The translations under genes were made by a program, and so were the position numbers. A DNA stretch of 64,000 bases from Streptomyces orinoci (lineage in GTDB: Bacteria > Actinomycetota > Actinomycetes > Streptomycetales > Streptomycetaceae), in assembly GCF_003121295.1 (NCBI RefSeq), contig NZ_PHNC01000008.1, positions 248,001 to 312,000 of the forward strand, given 5' to 3'. Under the pieces are notes generated by a model that saw only the letters and a list, made by a program, of their open reading frames with translations, was not told the DNA's origin and made no database searches. This document shows positions 8,887-16,876 of this stretch, one piece after another (the stretch's first letter is position 1; each line of letters opens with the position of its first letter).

Positions 8887-9288
8887 GTGACCGACGACAC
8901 CCTTGATATGACCGTGCGGTACCCCAGGGAACGCATCGCCATCGTCAGCGTCGCAGGAGATGTGGATCTGCACACGGGGTCCACGCTGCGCGGACGCGTC
9001 CTGTCCGTCGTTGACCGAGGTATTCCGCATATCGTGCTGGACCTGGCAGGAGTCGATTATGTGGACTCCACCGGGCTGAGCACCTTCATCGGACTCCTTC
9101 ACTCGGCCTGCGAGGCGGACGGCTCGCTCAGCCTGGCGGCCGTTCCCGGCCGGCTGATGCGAATGTTGACCATGACCGGCATCTCCGAGCTGCTGCCCAT
9201 CCACGACACGGTGGACGCGGCGTTGGCCGGCCGGACCGCCGACGGTTCTCCGGGCAGCCGCGGTGCCGGCCTGGGAACGTCCGCCTGA
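8887..9288 (+). CDS. STAS-domain anti-sigma factor antagonist
   Basis: This 133-aa STAS protein has the phospho-site motif YVDSTGLSTF at about residues 58-67 and a short glycine- and serine-rich C-terminal tail. The start is GTG 8887 after CAGGAGTG. It lies 162 bases after the first STAS gene, so it may have its own promoter. The sequence differs clearly from the neighbouring antagonist, suggesting a different partner kinase or input. The stop codon lies inside a 29-bp tandem duplication, followed by a strong bidirectional terminator. Confidence 0.9.
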   Translation: MTDDTLDMTVRYPRERIAIVSVAGDVDLHTGSTLRGRVLSVVDRGIPHIVLDLAGVDYVDSTGLSTFIGLLHSACEADGSLSLAAVPGRLMRMLTMTGISELLPIHDTVDAALAGRTADGSPGSRGAGLGTSA

Positions 9289-9341
9289 CGCGCCGGCGGG
9301 GCCCGCCTGCGGCCTGACGCCCCGGCGGGGCCTGCCTGCGG
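9284..9341 (+). repeat. 29-bp tandem duplication spanning a stop codon
   Basis: Two copies of a 29-base unit (9284-9312 and 9313-9341) start with CCTGACG and match at 27 of 29 positions by eye. The first copy contains the TGA of the STAS gene. Confidence 0.85.
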
Positions 9342-9360
9342 CCGGGGGCCGCCGGAAACG

Positions 9361-9404
9361 GGCGTAAAACGGGCCTTCCCGAGGGGGAAGGCCCGTTTTA
9401 CGCC
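9361..9404. terminator. Perfect 20-bp-stem bidirectional terminator
   Basis: Bases 9361-9380 and 9385-9404 are exact reverse complements around a GAGG loop. The run of A and T in the stem (GTAAAAC and GTTTTAC) gives a U-rich 3' arm in both directions. It sits between the convergent STAS gene and csbD. Confidence 0.9.
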
Positions 9405-9422
9405 GCTGAGGATGAGGTGACG

Positions 9423-9596
9423 TCAGGGCTTGAGTGCGTCCCTGACCTTCTCCTTGGCCTCCCGGAGGTCACCGGTGCTCTTCTCCGCCCGTCCCTCGGC
9501 GGCCATGCGGTCATTGCCCACAGCGTTTCCCAGGACCTTTTTGACCTTGCCCTTCGCCTGCTCGGTCTTCGCCCTTGCCTTCTCATTGGCAGTCAT
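9423..9596 (-). CDS. CsbD-family stress protein
   Basis: This 57-aa protein is rich in Lys, Glu and Ala (MTANEKARAKTEQAKGKVKK, then GDLREAKEKVRDAL), the usual length and composition of CsbD proteins. These are small, probably helical and cytoplasmic. Family members are general-stress genes under SigB-type control, but their function is unknown. A strong SD (AGGAGGAGG) precedes the ATG. It is convergent with the STAS gene and divergent from a second small stress-type gene. A possible SigB-like promoter lies upstream. Confidence 0.88.
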   Translation of the reverse strand: MTANEKARAKTEQAKGKVKKVLGNAVGNDRMAAEGRAEKSTGDLREAKEKVRDALKP

Positions 9597-9646
9597 GGAA
9601 CCCGCCTCCTCCTGCGCCCGTGTGCCGCTGTCGCGGTAACCCGCGC

Positions 9647-9671
9647 GTGCCCCGACTTCCCCTGCGCAAAC
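9647..9671 (-). promoter_or_regulatory. Possible SigB-type promoter for csbD
   Basis: On the minus strand GTTT (9668-9671) is followed after 15 bases by GGGCAC (9647-9652). Streptomyces SigB-type promoters are described as GTTT, 14-16 bases, GGGTAY, so this differs at one -10 base. The distance to the csbD start (about 45 bases) fits. Confidence 0.3.
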
Positions 9672-9735
9672 AAGGCGATGACCCGGCATGGGAAGGAGTT
9701 CGCAGGGCACATGGGCGGTCAGGAGGTTGACAACC

Positions 9736-9906
9736 ATGGTTCCCTTGCTGCTTGTTCTGCTTCTCGCCCTGATTCTCTTCGGTGCCGGATTCGCCATCAA
9801 GATCCTCTGGTGGGTGGCCCTGGCCGTCCTGGTGGTGTGGCTTCTGGGCTTTGTCATGCGTTCCACCGGCGCGGGCGGCGGTCGCGGCCGTTGGTACCGA
9901 TGGTGA
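9736..9906 (+). CDS. Small hydrophobic membrane protein
   Basis: This 56-aa protein consists almost entirely of two hydrophobic segments (VPLLLVLLLALILFGAGFAI and WWVALAVLVVWLLGFV), ending in a short Gly/Arg/Trp tail. It matches the lmo0937-like hydrophobic proteins often found beside csbD in actinomycete stress regulons. The start ATG follows AGGAGG at 9721-9726; an in-frame upstream ATG at 9688 lacks an SD. It probably sits in the membrane, with unknown function. A 16-bp hairpin terminator follows. Confidence 0.85.
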   Translation: MVPLLLVLLLALILFGAGFAIKILWWVALAVLVVWLLGFVMRSTGAGGGRGRWYRW

Positions 9907-10220
9907 CCCGGCCGAGGTCCCGTCACCCGTCCCCGGCGGCAGGCCGCCGCCGGTGACGGCCCCGGGGTCCGGGGCAGCTGCGCGGCCCGCTGCCGAACAC
10001 CACGACGAGCCCCCGCTCGTCGTGGTGTTCGCATATCCGGGCGCCCGCACCGCGCCGGGCCGGGGTACGGGCCGCCCGCGCGCGGCGGCCCGTACCGTGC
10101 AGCGGACGTCACCCGGTCACCGCGCGCACAGGGCGTACCCGGGCGCGCATCCCGCACTGTGGGGGTGGAGGGGAGCGCGACGCGGCGCACCGGCGCACGA
10201 GTGAGGACGGGAAGGTACCC
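9907..10220. other. Gap holding a terminator, otherwise empty
   Basis: About 314 bases. The hairpin at 9994-10031 is the only clear structure. The rest is GC-rich with no coding frame, and presumably carries the promoter of the SDR gene. Confidence 0.5.
9994..10031. terminator. 16-bp-stem hairpin terminator
   Basis: CGAACACCACGACGAG (9994-10009) pairs perfectly with CTCGTCGTGGTGTTCG (10016-10031) around a 6-base CG loop. There is no U-tract, as is common for Streptomyces terminators. Confidence 0.8.
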
Positions 10221-11825
10221 GTGGCGGACAAGGCGGCCGGAACGACGGCCGGGACCGGGACGAGGACCCCGGGGGCGACCTGTCTGGTCACCGGGGCCAG
10301 CGGCTATATCGGCGGCCGGCTCGTGCCCGACCTGCTGGACGCCGGATACCGGGTGCGGTGCCTGGCGCGCACGCCACGCAAGCTGCGCGACCACCCATGG
10401 GCCGGCCGGGTGGAGGTCGTCCAGGGAGACGTCCTCGACGCCGCGTCGGTGGCGCGGGCGATGGACGGCGTGGACGTGGCCTACTACCTGGTGCACGCGC
10501 TCGGCACCGGCCGCGACTTCGAACGGACCGACCGCGAGGCGGCCCGGGTCTTCGGTGAGCAGGCCCGCCGGGCCGGCGTCCGCCGCCTGGTGTATCTCGG
10601 CGGACTGACCCCGCAAGGGGTCCCGGAGCCGGATCTCTCCCCCCACCTGCGCTCCCGTGCCGAGGTGGGCCGCATCCTGCTCGACTCGGGTGTGCCGACC
10701 GCCGTTCTGCGGGCCGCCGTCATCATCGGTTCCGGCTCGGCCAGTTTCGAGATGCTGCGCTACCTCACCGAGCGGCTGCCGGTGATGGTCACGCCGCGCT
10801 GGGTGCACACCCGTCTGCAGCCCATCGCGGTGCGGGACGTCCTGCGTCTGCTGGTGGGCTGCTCCCGGCTGCCCCCCGACGTCAGCCGTGCCTTCGACAT
10901 CGGCGGCCCGGAGGTGCTCACCTACCTGGAGATGATGCGGCGGTACGCGGCCGCCGCCGGACTGCCCCGGCGGCTCGTGCTGCCCGTGCCGGTGCTCACA
11001 CCCGCTCTGTCAAGCCACTGGGTCGGCCTGGTCACTCCGGTGCCGGCGGCGATCGCCCGCCCGCTCACCGAGTCACTGCGCCACGAGGTGGTCTGCCGGG
11101 AACGGGACATCGAACGGTACCTGCCCAGCCCGCCCGGTCACCCGCTCGGCTTCGACCAAGCCGTCGCCCTCGCGCTGCAGCGCGTCCGGGAGGCCCGGGT
11201 CACCACCCGCTGGTCCTCGGCCTCCTGGCCGGGCGCCCCCAGCGACCCCTTGCCGACCGACCCGCACTGGGCGGGCGGCAGTCTGTACACCGACGTACGG
11301 GAACGTGAGGCGGAGGTGACGCCGGAGGCACTGTGGCAGGTCATCGAGGGCATCGGCGGGGAGAACGGCTGGTACTCCTTCCCCCTGGCCTGGGCGGTGC
11401 GCGGCTGGCTCGACCGCCTTGTCGGCGGCGTCGGCCTGCGCCGGGGCCGGCGGCACGCCCGGCGGCTGCGGATCGGTGACTCCCTCGACTTCTGGCGGGT
11501 CGAGGAGATCGAGTACGGCCGGCTGCTGCGGCTGCGCGCCGAAATGCGGCTGCCCGGCGTGGCCTGGCTGGAGATGCGGGTGGACGGCAACGCCGACGGG
11601 CCCGTGCGGTACCGGCAGCGGGCGCTGTTCCACCCGCGCGGACTCCTGGGTCACCTGTACTGGTGGAGCGTCTCGCCCTTTCACGCGGTCGTCTTCGCGG
11701 GCATGGCCCGCAATGTCGTCCGCGCCGCCGCCCGGGACCGGCCCGGCCACCCCGTACCCCGCCGGGCCGGCCGTGGCCGCCGGCCGCACCGCATCCACAA
11801 GCGCCGCGCCGACGGAGGACCGTAA
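10221..11825 (+). CDS. NAD(P)-binding SDR-like oxidoreductase fused to DUF2867
   Basis: This 534-aa protein starts at GTG 10221 with GAAGG 8 bases upstream. An atypical extended-SDR/NmrA-like Rossmann domain occupies residues 15-320, with the nucleotide-binding motif GASGYIGG near residue 25. A DUF2867 domain (SRPBCC-like, about 350-500) follows. This fused architecture is common in actinomycetes and is annotated only as SDR family oxidoreductase. The substrate is unknown, and I did not find a canonical YxxxK pair, so catalysis is uncertain. The last 30 residues are very rich in Arg and Pro. Confidence 0.85.
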   Translation: MADKAAGTTAGTGTRTPGATCLVTGASGYIGGRLVPDLLDAGYRVRCLARTPRKLRDHPWAGRVEVVQGDVLDAASVARAMDGVDVAYYLVHALGTGRDFERTDREAARVFGEQARRAGVRRLVYLGGLTPQGVPEPDLSPHLRSRAEVGRILLDSGVPTAVLRAAVIIGSGSASFEMLRYLTERLPVMVTPRWVHTRLQPIAVRDVLRLLVGCSRLPPDVSRAFDIGGPEVLTYLEMMRRYAAAAGLPRRLVLPVPVLTPALSSHWVGLVTPVPAAIARPLTESLRHEVVCRERDIERYLPSPPGHPLGFDQAVALALQRVREARVTTRWSSASWPGAPSDPLPTDPHWAGGSLYTDVREREAEVTPEALWQVIEGIGGENGWYSFPLAWAVRGWLDRLVGGVGLRRGRRHARRLRIGDSLDFWRVEEIEYGRLLRLRAEMRLPGVAWLEMRVDGNADGPVRYRQRALFHPRGLLGHLYWWSVSPFHAVVFAGMARNVVRAAARDRPGHPVPRRAGRGRRPHRIHKRRADGGP

Positions 11826-12123
11826 CGAGACGCCGCGCCCCTGCCGCGTCCCGGTAGTCCCGGTAGTCCCGGTAGTCCCGGTAGTCCCGGTCGTCCCGGT
11901 CCGTACGACCGGTCAGGAGGACCGGCCAGGTCGCGCGGCCACCCGCTTTGAGGCGATCCCCACAGTCGGGCCCCCGGCATCCCGGGGTATCAGAAGCCAA
12001 GAAGGGCCCCGACCATCCATGACCATCCATCGCCGTTGGGACAACGATGACATCAGACCGAGGAAGTACCCCTCGTACCGCATACGGAGCGATGCGGAAC
12101 GTCCCGGTGGCGCAAGCCGGCGT
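11826..12123. other. Convergent gap with a minisatellite
   Basis: About 298 bases between the SDR gene and a MarR gene. It contains a six-copy 9-bp repeat (11848-11901) and a short duplication of GACCATCCAT near 12011-12030. No ORF with coding character and no strong terminator was seen. Confidence 0.5.
11848..11901 (+). repeat. 9-bp tandem repeat, six copies
   Basis: GTCCCGGTA is repeated four times exactly, then twice as GTCCCGGTC, with no spacing. It is non-coding as far as I can judge. Confidence 0.95.
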
Positions 12124-12609
12124 TCAGGCCGTGCGGTCGCCGGGGTGCGTACTTTTGTCGCGCATCCGCAGCGCCGCCGCGTCGCTGAACGCCTCCAGAC
12201 CCTCCAGCAGGGCCGCTCGCTTGCCGGCCGGCATAAGCCTCAGCACCGTCTGCAACTCCTGCTCCCGGCGGGCGCGCAGGTCGTCGAGGAAGGCACGGCC
12301 CCGGCTGCTGAGGTGCAGCCGGACCTCGCGCCGGTCCGTCTTGCCGATCACACGCTCGACAAAGCCGGCCGCCACCAGCCGGTCGCAGAGCCGGCTGGTG
12401 GCCGGCGGGGCGGAGGAGAGGGCGTCACACAGCGTGCGCAGGTTGATACCGTCCTGGTGCTCCAGGGTCAACAGCACCCGCATCTGCGACGCCGAGGCCG
12501 GTGCGGTGGAGGCGCGGCCCCAGAGGACTTCCAGCAACTCTCCAGCCGTCGCGGTCACTCGGGCGACCTCGACGGGTTCCGGGCGGGGACGGAAGGCGGC
12601 CACTGTCAC
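12124..12609 (-). CDS. MarR-family transcriptional regulator
   Basis: This 161-aa winged-helix regulator has the recognition-helix region ATSRLCDRLVAAGFVER followed by the wing TDRREVRLHLSSRGR. The start is GTG 12609, or GTG 12603 two codons later. It is divergent from the PP2C-like gene at 12746. A clear paralogue on the same strand lies at 18653-19228, so the pair brackets the stressosome-type cluster. The effector is unknown. A 9-bp hairpin lies in the divergent promoter gap. Confidence 0.9.
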   Translation of the reverse strand: MTVAAFRPRPEPVEVARVTATAGELLEVLWGRASTAPASASQMRVLLTLEHQDGINLRTLCDALSSAPPATSRLCDRLVAAGFVERVIGKTDRREVRLHLSSRGRAFLDDLRARREQELQTVLRLMPAGKRAALLEGLEAFSDAAALRMRDKSTHPGDRTA

Positions 12610-12695
12610 ACTCTCGCAGGCACTGGGACGGTTGCCAGCGTACTAGGCGCCCGCATCAGCTACAGATGGTTTGGTTTGGACGGCTTGGCGCGGCT

Positions 12696-12720
12696 CCGGC
12701 CTCGTCGCGAGCGAGGCCGG
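12696..12720. other. Inverted repeat in the marR/PP2C divergent gap
   Basis: CCGGCCTCG (12696-12704) and CGAGGCCGG (12712-12720) form a 9-bp stem with a 7-base loop. It could be an operator for the MarR protein or an RNA hairpin in the PP2C leader. Confidence 0.35.
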
Positions 12721-12745
12721 TGTGAGTGTCCGCCAAAGGATTGGT

Positions 12746-13936
12746 GTGTTTGCCATCATGAACAGATCCATGACCGCCGCCACGAGATATGTGGCCGCTG
12801 AGCGGGCTTTGCGCACCGCGGCCCCCCATGAGCTGCTCGACGTCGTCCGCCGGGTGCTGGCCGAGCTGTACGGGGCGCAGTCCGTCGAGCTGTTGATGGC
12901 CGATTACGGCCTGACGGTGCTCCAGCCGGTGGCGGTGCCGCCGCACACCGTGGAGCCGGTGTCCGTGCACACCACTGTGGCGGGACGTGCTTTCGGGGCG
13001 CAGGAGCCGGTCGTCGAATCCGCCCCCGGCGGCCGCCGGCGAGTGCATCTGCCGGTCAGCGTGCGCGGGGACCGGCTGGGGGTGCTGTCCGTGACCCTCC
13101 CGGAAGGCGGGGCCGAGGACCTGCTCGGCGAACTCCGCGACATCGCGCAGGTGCTGGGCCACGAAGTGATCGTCGCCGAGCGGGACACCGATGTCTATCT
13201 GCAGGCACGGCGCAAGGACCGGCTCACGCTGGCCGCCGAGATGCAGTGGCAGCTGCTGCCGGGGCGCTCCTGCTCCGGCCCCGAGTACGACCTGGGTGCG
13301 CAGCTGGAGCCGGCGTACGCGATCTTCGGCGACAACTTCGACTGGTCCGCCACGGCCGACCGCCTGACGCTGTATGTCACCAATGGCATGGGTGAGGGTA
13401 TAGAGGCCTCCCTGCTGACGAACCTGGCCATCAACGCTCTGCGCAACGCCCGTCGCGCCGGGCTCGCCATTGATGACCAGGCCGCCCTTGCCGACCAGGC
13501 GGTGTACGGCCACTACCGGGGCCGCTGCCACTTGTCGGTGCTGATGATCGACTTCGATCTGGCGACGGGCCGGGCCAAGGTGGTGGACGCCGGCTCGCCG
13601 CGGCTGCTGCGGCTGCGCGGTGGCACGGTGGAACGCGTCGCCTTCGAAGCGCAGCTTCCGCTGGGCATGTTCGAGGAGACCGACTACAAGGCCCAGGATT
13701 TCCGGGCCGAGCCCGGTGACCGGCTCGTCTTCGTCAGCGACGGGGTGTACGCGGTCGCCGGCCCCAAGGGCGAGGCCTACGGCGACATGGCGCTCACCCG
13801 GGCGATCCAGGCCACTCGGCTGCTGCCGGCCGCCGAGGTCCCGCGCGCCATCCTGCGGGAATTGACCGGCTACCGCGGGGGTTCCGTGGCCGGCGATGAC
13901 GCGCTCGTTGTCTGCCTCGACTGGCACGGACGCTGA
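12746..13936 (+). CDS. PP2C/SpoIIE-like protein with altered metal site
   Basis: I place the start at GTG 12746, six bases after AAGGA (12735-12739); ATG 12758 is the alternative. The 396-aa protein has a GAF-like N-terminal half (about 10-140) and a SpoIIE-type PP2C half (about 165-395). The usual GGDWYD becomes FGDNFDW, and the usual GDxxGHG becomes VTNGMGEG, where Asn replaces a metal-binding Asp. The C-terminal DD motif (AGDDALVVCL) is kept. Activity may be reduced, changed or absent. The neighbouring rsb-type operon makes a STAS protein a likely partner. Confidence 0.85.
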   Translation: MFAIMNRSMTAATRYVAAERALRTAAPHELLDVVRRVLAELYGAQSVELLMADYGLTVLQPVAVPPHTVEPVSVHTTVAGRAFGAQEPVVESAPGGRRRVHLPVSVRGDRLGVLSVTLPEGGAEDLLGELRDIAQVLGHEVIVAERDTDVYLQARRKDRLTLAAEMQWQLLPGRSCSGPEYDLGAQLEPAYAIFGDNFDWSATADRLTLYVTNGMGEGIEASLLTNLAINALRNARRAGLAIDDQAALADQAVYGHYRGRCHLSVLMIDFDLATGRAKVVDAGSPRLLRLRGGTVERVAFEAQLPLGMFEETDYKAQDFRAEPGDRLVFVSDGVYAVAGPKGEAYGDMALTRAIQATRLLPAAEVPRAILRELTGYRGGSVAGDDALVVCLDWHGR

Positions 13937-14007
13937 CCGGGGCCGGACCGCCGGTTCCCGTCGAACGATATGTGGCGATGTCGTGTGGTTTGTGCACCCT
14001 CTCGACC

Positions 14008-14036
14008 TTGAACGTTTGCCAATAGACAATAATTGC
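14008..14036 (+). promoter_or_regulatory. AT-rich pocket, possible promoter of the rsbR-type operon
   Basis: The stretch 14008-14040 is unusually AT-rich for this window. TTGAAC (14008-14013) could be a -35 element, with TAATTG 16 bases downstream as a weak -10. It lies about 50-75 bases before the operon's first start codon. Confidence 0.25.
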
Positions 14037-14083
14037 CGTTGGAATGTGGCCGTCCGCGGCCTGGTGCAGAGGAGGCAACGAAG

Positions 14084-14962
14084 GTGTCGGAGCAAGAGAC
14101 GGTCGAGTCGACGGCGCGTCGGCTGGGAGCTTTTCTGGAGCTCCGCCGGGAGCAGATCGCTCAGCGTTGGGCCGATGCGCCGCTCTTCCGGACGGTCTTC
14201 ACGGTCTCCCGCGAAGAAGCGGTCGAGGCGTGCAAGGCCGTTGTGGACGCGCTGGCCGGCGTCGCCTCGTCCGGACGGCTGGAGGACATCACCTCGTCGG
14301 GCTTCGACAGTGTGCGTGACCAGCTGGGACGCATGACCGACGCATGGACCCGGATGGGGGCGAGCCCGGCCCGGATCGCGGACGAGGTAGCCGCCCTGCG
14401 GTCGCCGGTCGCCGAGTTGCTGCGGGCGGAGTCCCCCGACCCCGCTGCCCCGGAGGCGGCCGAGGGCCTGCTGGCGTTCACCGCCCTGATGGGCACCTTG
14501 CGTCTGGTGGTGATGCAGACGGCCCTGACCTCGGGCGAGGAGCTGATCGAGCGGCAGCGCCAGCAGCTGCTCGAAGTCGCCACCCCGGTCATCAGCCTCT
14601 GGGAGGGCGTCGTCGCCGTACCGCTGATCGGAACCCTGGACAGCGCCCGCAGCCAGGTCGTCATGGAGTCCCTGCTGGAAGGCATCGTCGCCCGGCGTGC
14701 CCAGTACGCCATCCTGGACATCACCGGGGTGCCCACCGTCGACTCGCTGGTCGCGCAGCACCTGATGAAGACGGTGGCCGCCGCGCGGCTGATGGGCGCC
14801 GAGTGCATTGTCTCCGGCATCCGCCCGGCGATCGCGCAGACCATTGTGCAGCTCGGCATCGATCTCAGTCCGGTCCTCACCCGCGCCTCACTGGCCGACG
14901 CCCTGGCCTACGCGCTCAGCCGGCTGGGCATCGAGGTTTCTCCCCGGGCGAGCACGCGGTGA
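14084..14962 (+). CDS. RsbR-like stressosome sensor/scaffold (RsbRD N-terminal plus STAS)
   Basis: The start is GTG 14084 after GAGGAGG. The 292-aa protein has a helical N-terminal domain (about 15-160, RsbRD type) and a C-terminal STAS domain (about 175-285, with ILDITGVPTVDSLVAQHL). RsbR proteins form the stressosome core with RsbS and are phosphorylated by RsbT on threonine and serine in the STAS part. The N-terminal domain would receive the signal. The stop overlaps the next start by 4 bases (GTGA). This is the first gene of a five-gene overlapping operon. Confidence 0.88.
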   Translation: MSEQETVESTARRLGAFLELRREQIAQRWADAPLFRTVFTVSREEAVEACKAVVDALAGVASSGRLEDITSSGFDSVRDQLGRMTDAWTRMGASPARIADEVAALRSPVAELLRAESPDPAAPEAAEGLLAFTALMGTLRLVVMQTALTSGEELIERQRQQLLEVATPVISLWEGVVAVPLIGTLDSARSQVVMESLLEGIVARRAQYAILDITGVPTVDSLVAQHLMKTVAAARLMGAECIVSGIRPAIAQTIVQLGIDLSPVLTRASLADALAYALSRLGIEVSPRASTR

Positions 14963-15372
14963 CCGCACTTTTCCCGGGCCGTCCGACCGCGGTGCCGATC
15001 CTGGCACTGGGGGACACCCTGCTGGTCAGTCTGCAGGGGGAGTTGCATGACGGGATGGCCGAGCAACTCCAGCAGGACATAAGCCGCCGCATCGCCGACA
15101 GCGGGGCGGTCGGCGTGATCATCGATATCTCGGGTGTGGAGATCGTCGACTCGTTCCTCGGGCGGGTCCTTGCCGAGATCGCGGCGAGCGCCGGTCTGCT
15201 GGCGGCCGGTACGGTCGTCGCCGGTATGCGGCCGGCTGTCGCCATCACCCTGGTCGAGCTGGGGCTCACCCTGCCCGGGCTGACCACCGCGCTGGACGTC
15301 GAACGTGCCCGGGAACTCCTTGCGCAGGCGGCGGAGCCGGGCACCTGGGACCGATGCCAGAGGGGGACATGA
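14959..15372 (+). CDS. RsbS-like single-STAS stressosome protein
   Basis: This 137-aa STAS protein has the segment VIIDISGVEIVDSFLGRVLA, with the DSF serine corresponding to the phosphorylated serine of RsbS, and the conserved GMRPAVAITLVELGL. GTG 14959 overlaps the preceding stop (GTGA). In the stressosome model RsbS holds RsbT until phosphorylated. The gene order and motifs match the RsbR-RsbS-RsbT module exactly. Confidence 0.9.
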   Translation: MTALFPGRPTAVPILALGDTLLVSLQGELHDGMAEQLQQDISRRIADSGAVGVIIDISGVEIVDSFLGRVLAEIAASAGLLAAGTVVAGMRPAVAITLVELGLTLPGLTTALDVERARELLAQAAEPGTWDRCQRGT

Positions 15373-15815
15373 TGGCTGTCCCCGGCCCCGTGACAGCGGC
15401 GCGGCTGCCGATCCGCTCGGACGCCGACCTCGCATGGGTACGCCAGCAGGTCCGCCAGTGCGCAGCCGACCTCGGCTTCGGACTGGTGCAGCAGACGAAG
15501 CTGGTCACCGCCGCCAGTGAACTGGCCCGCAACACCCTGGTCCACGGCGGCGGCGGGCACGTGGATGTCACACCGGTGACCCGGGGCGTGACCCGGGGGC
15601 TGCGGCTGTCCTTCGCCGACAGCGGTCCCGGCATCCGGGATGTCGAGCTGGCCATGACCGACGGATACACCAGCGGAGGCGGCCTGGGGCTCGGCCTCAG
15701 CGGAGCCAGACGCCTTGTCGACGAGTTCGGGATCGACACCGTACCCGGCCGGGGCACCACCGTCACCGTCACCGCCTGGGCCCCGGGCGTACCCACCGCG
15801 CGCCCGGGGTTGTGA
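15369..15815 (+). CDS. RsbT-like switch kinase (GHKL ATPase)
   Basis: This 148-aa HATPase-fold protein carries the RsbT signature QTKLVTAASELARNTLVHGG, then DSGPGI and GLGLGLSGARRLVDEF as ATP-binding boxes. AGGGGGAC (1361-1368 of the 14-kb block, i.e. 15361-15367) serves ATG 15369 or ATG 15372, and the former overlaps the preceding stop (ATGA). RsbT phosphorylates RsbR and RsbS, and then activates an RsbU-type phosphatase when released. The next stop overlaps the following GTG. Confidence 0.9.
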   Translation: MMAVPGPVTAARLPIRSDADLAWVRQQVRQCAADLGFGLVQQTKLVTAASELARNTLVHGGGGHVDVTPVTRGVTRGLRLSFADSGPGIRDVELAMTDGYTSGGGLGLGLSGARRLVDEFGIDTVPGRGTTVTVTAWAPGVPTARPGL

Positions 15816-16876
15816 TGGCCCGCGTCTGGGACATTCCGGTATACGACTCCACCCGCGTACGGGACGTCCGGGTGGCGGCCGAGGCGGCCGGCGCCCACCT
15901 CCGTCTCGGCCCGCACCGCACCGCGGTCGCCGCCCTGGTGGCCACCGAACTGGCCACCAACCTGGTCAAGCACGCGAGCGGCGGCCGCATCGTGATCGGC
16001 CTGCTCGACCGGCCCGGGGCCATCACGCGCACCCCCGGACTCCAGCTGACCGCCATCGACTACGGCCCCGGCATCCGCGACATCGGCGCGGCCGTCCAGG
16101 ACGGCTACACCACCAGCGAGGCGTCGCTCGGCGCCGGCCTGGGTACCTGCCGGCGCATCTCCAGCGCGTTCGACCTTTACAGCACTCCCCGGGGCACGAT
16201 CGCGGTCGCCCGCGTCGATCAGGAACCCGCTCCCCGCCGCGAGCGGGGACGGCCGGCGCCGAGGGCGGGAGGGATCAACGTACCGCTCGGCCGGGCGGAG
16301 CACTCGGGGGACGCCTGGAGCTGCGCCCGGACGGACACCCGCCTGACCTTGATGCTCGCCGACGGCCTCGGCCACGGTGCCCGGGCAGCGCACGCGTCCG
16401 GCGCGGCCGTCGAAGACCTGCACCGCTCGGCACACCTGCCACCGGAGGAGATCCTGCGTCATATGCACCCGGCCCTCAGGCCCACCCGTGGCGCGGCGGT
16501 GGCCGTGGCCCAGGTGGACACCGAGGCCGGCGAACTGGCATTCGCCGGCGTCGGCAATATCAGGGCCCGCCTGTACACCGGTGACTCATGGGAGTCCCTC
16601 ATCTCCCACCCGGGCATCGTCGGCGCCCAGTTCCCGGCGACCGTGCCCGTGCGCCGCCTGCCCTGGCGGCCGGGCAGCCTGCTGGTCCTGCACAGTGACG
16701 GGCTGCCCAGCCGATGGGCACCGCCCGAGGACCCCGGTCTCCTCACCCGTGACCCGGCGGTGATCGCGGCCACCATCCTCCGTGATGCCAGCAGCTCCGC
16801 AAGGCCCGTGCGCGACGACACCAGCGTGGCCGTCCTGGCCTCCGACTCCGTGGACCGACCCAATGATCCCGTCTGA
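15812..16876 (+). CDS. ATP-binding plus SpoIIE/RsbX-like phosphatase fusion
   Basis: GTG 15812 overlaps the rsbT-like stop (GTGA). The 354-aa protein has an RsbT/RsbW-like ATPase domain (about 1-135: ATELATNLVKHASGG, DYGPGI, GLGTCRRISSAFDL) and a SpoIIE-type phosphatase domain (about 150-345: LADGLGHG, HSDGL, RDDTSVAVL). In B. subtilis RsbX is only a phosphatase that resets the stressosome. Here the reset enzyme is fused to a second kinase-fold domain. Position directly after rsbT supports an RsbX role. Confidence 0.86.
   Translation: MMARVWDIPVYDSTRVRDVRVAAEAAGAHLRLGPHRTAVAALVATELATNLVKHASGGRIVIGLLDRPGAITRTPGLQLTAIDYGPGIRDIGAAVQDGYTTSEASLGAGLGTCRRISSAFDLYSTPRGTIAVARVDQEPAPRRERGRPAPRAGGINVPLGRAEHSGDAWSCARTDTRLTLMLADGLGHGARAAHASGAAVEDLHRSAHLPPEEILRHMHPALRPTRGAAVAVAQVDTEAGELAFAGVGNIRARLYTGDSWESLISHPGIVGAQFPATVPVRRLPWRPGSLLVLHSDGLPSRWAPPEDPGLLTRDPAVIAATILRDASSSARPVRDDTSVAVLASDSVDRPNDPV

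Noticed and set aside
11848..11901. Short tandem repeat as a CRISPR array
   Set aside because: Units are 9 bp with no spacers, and no cas genes are present.
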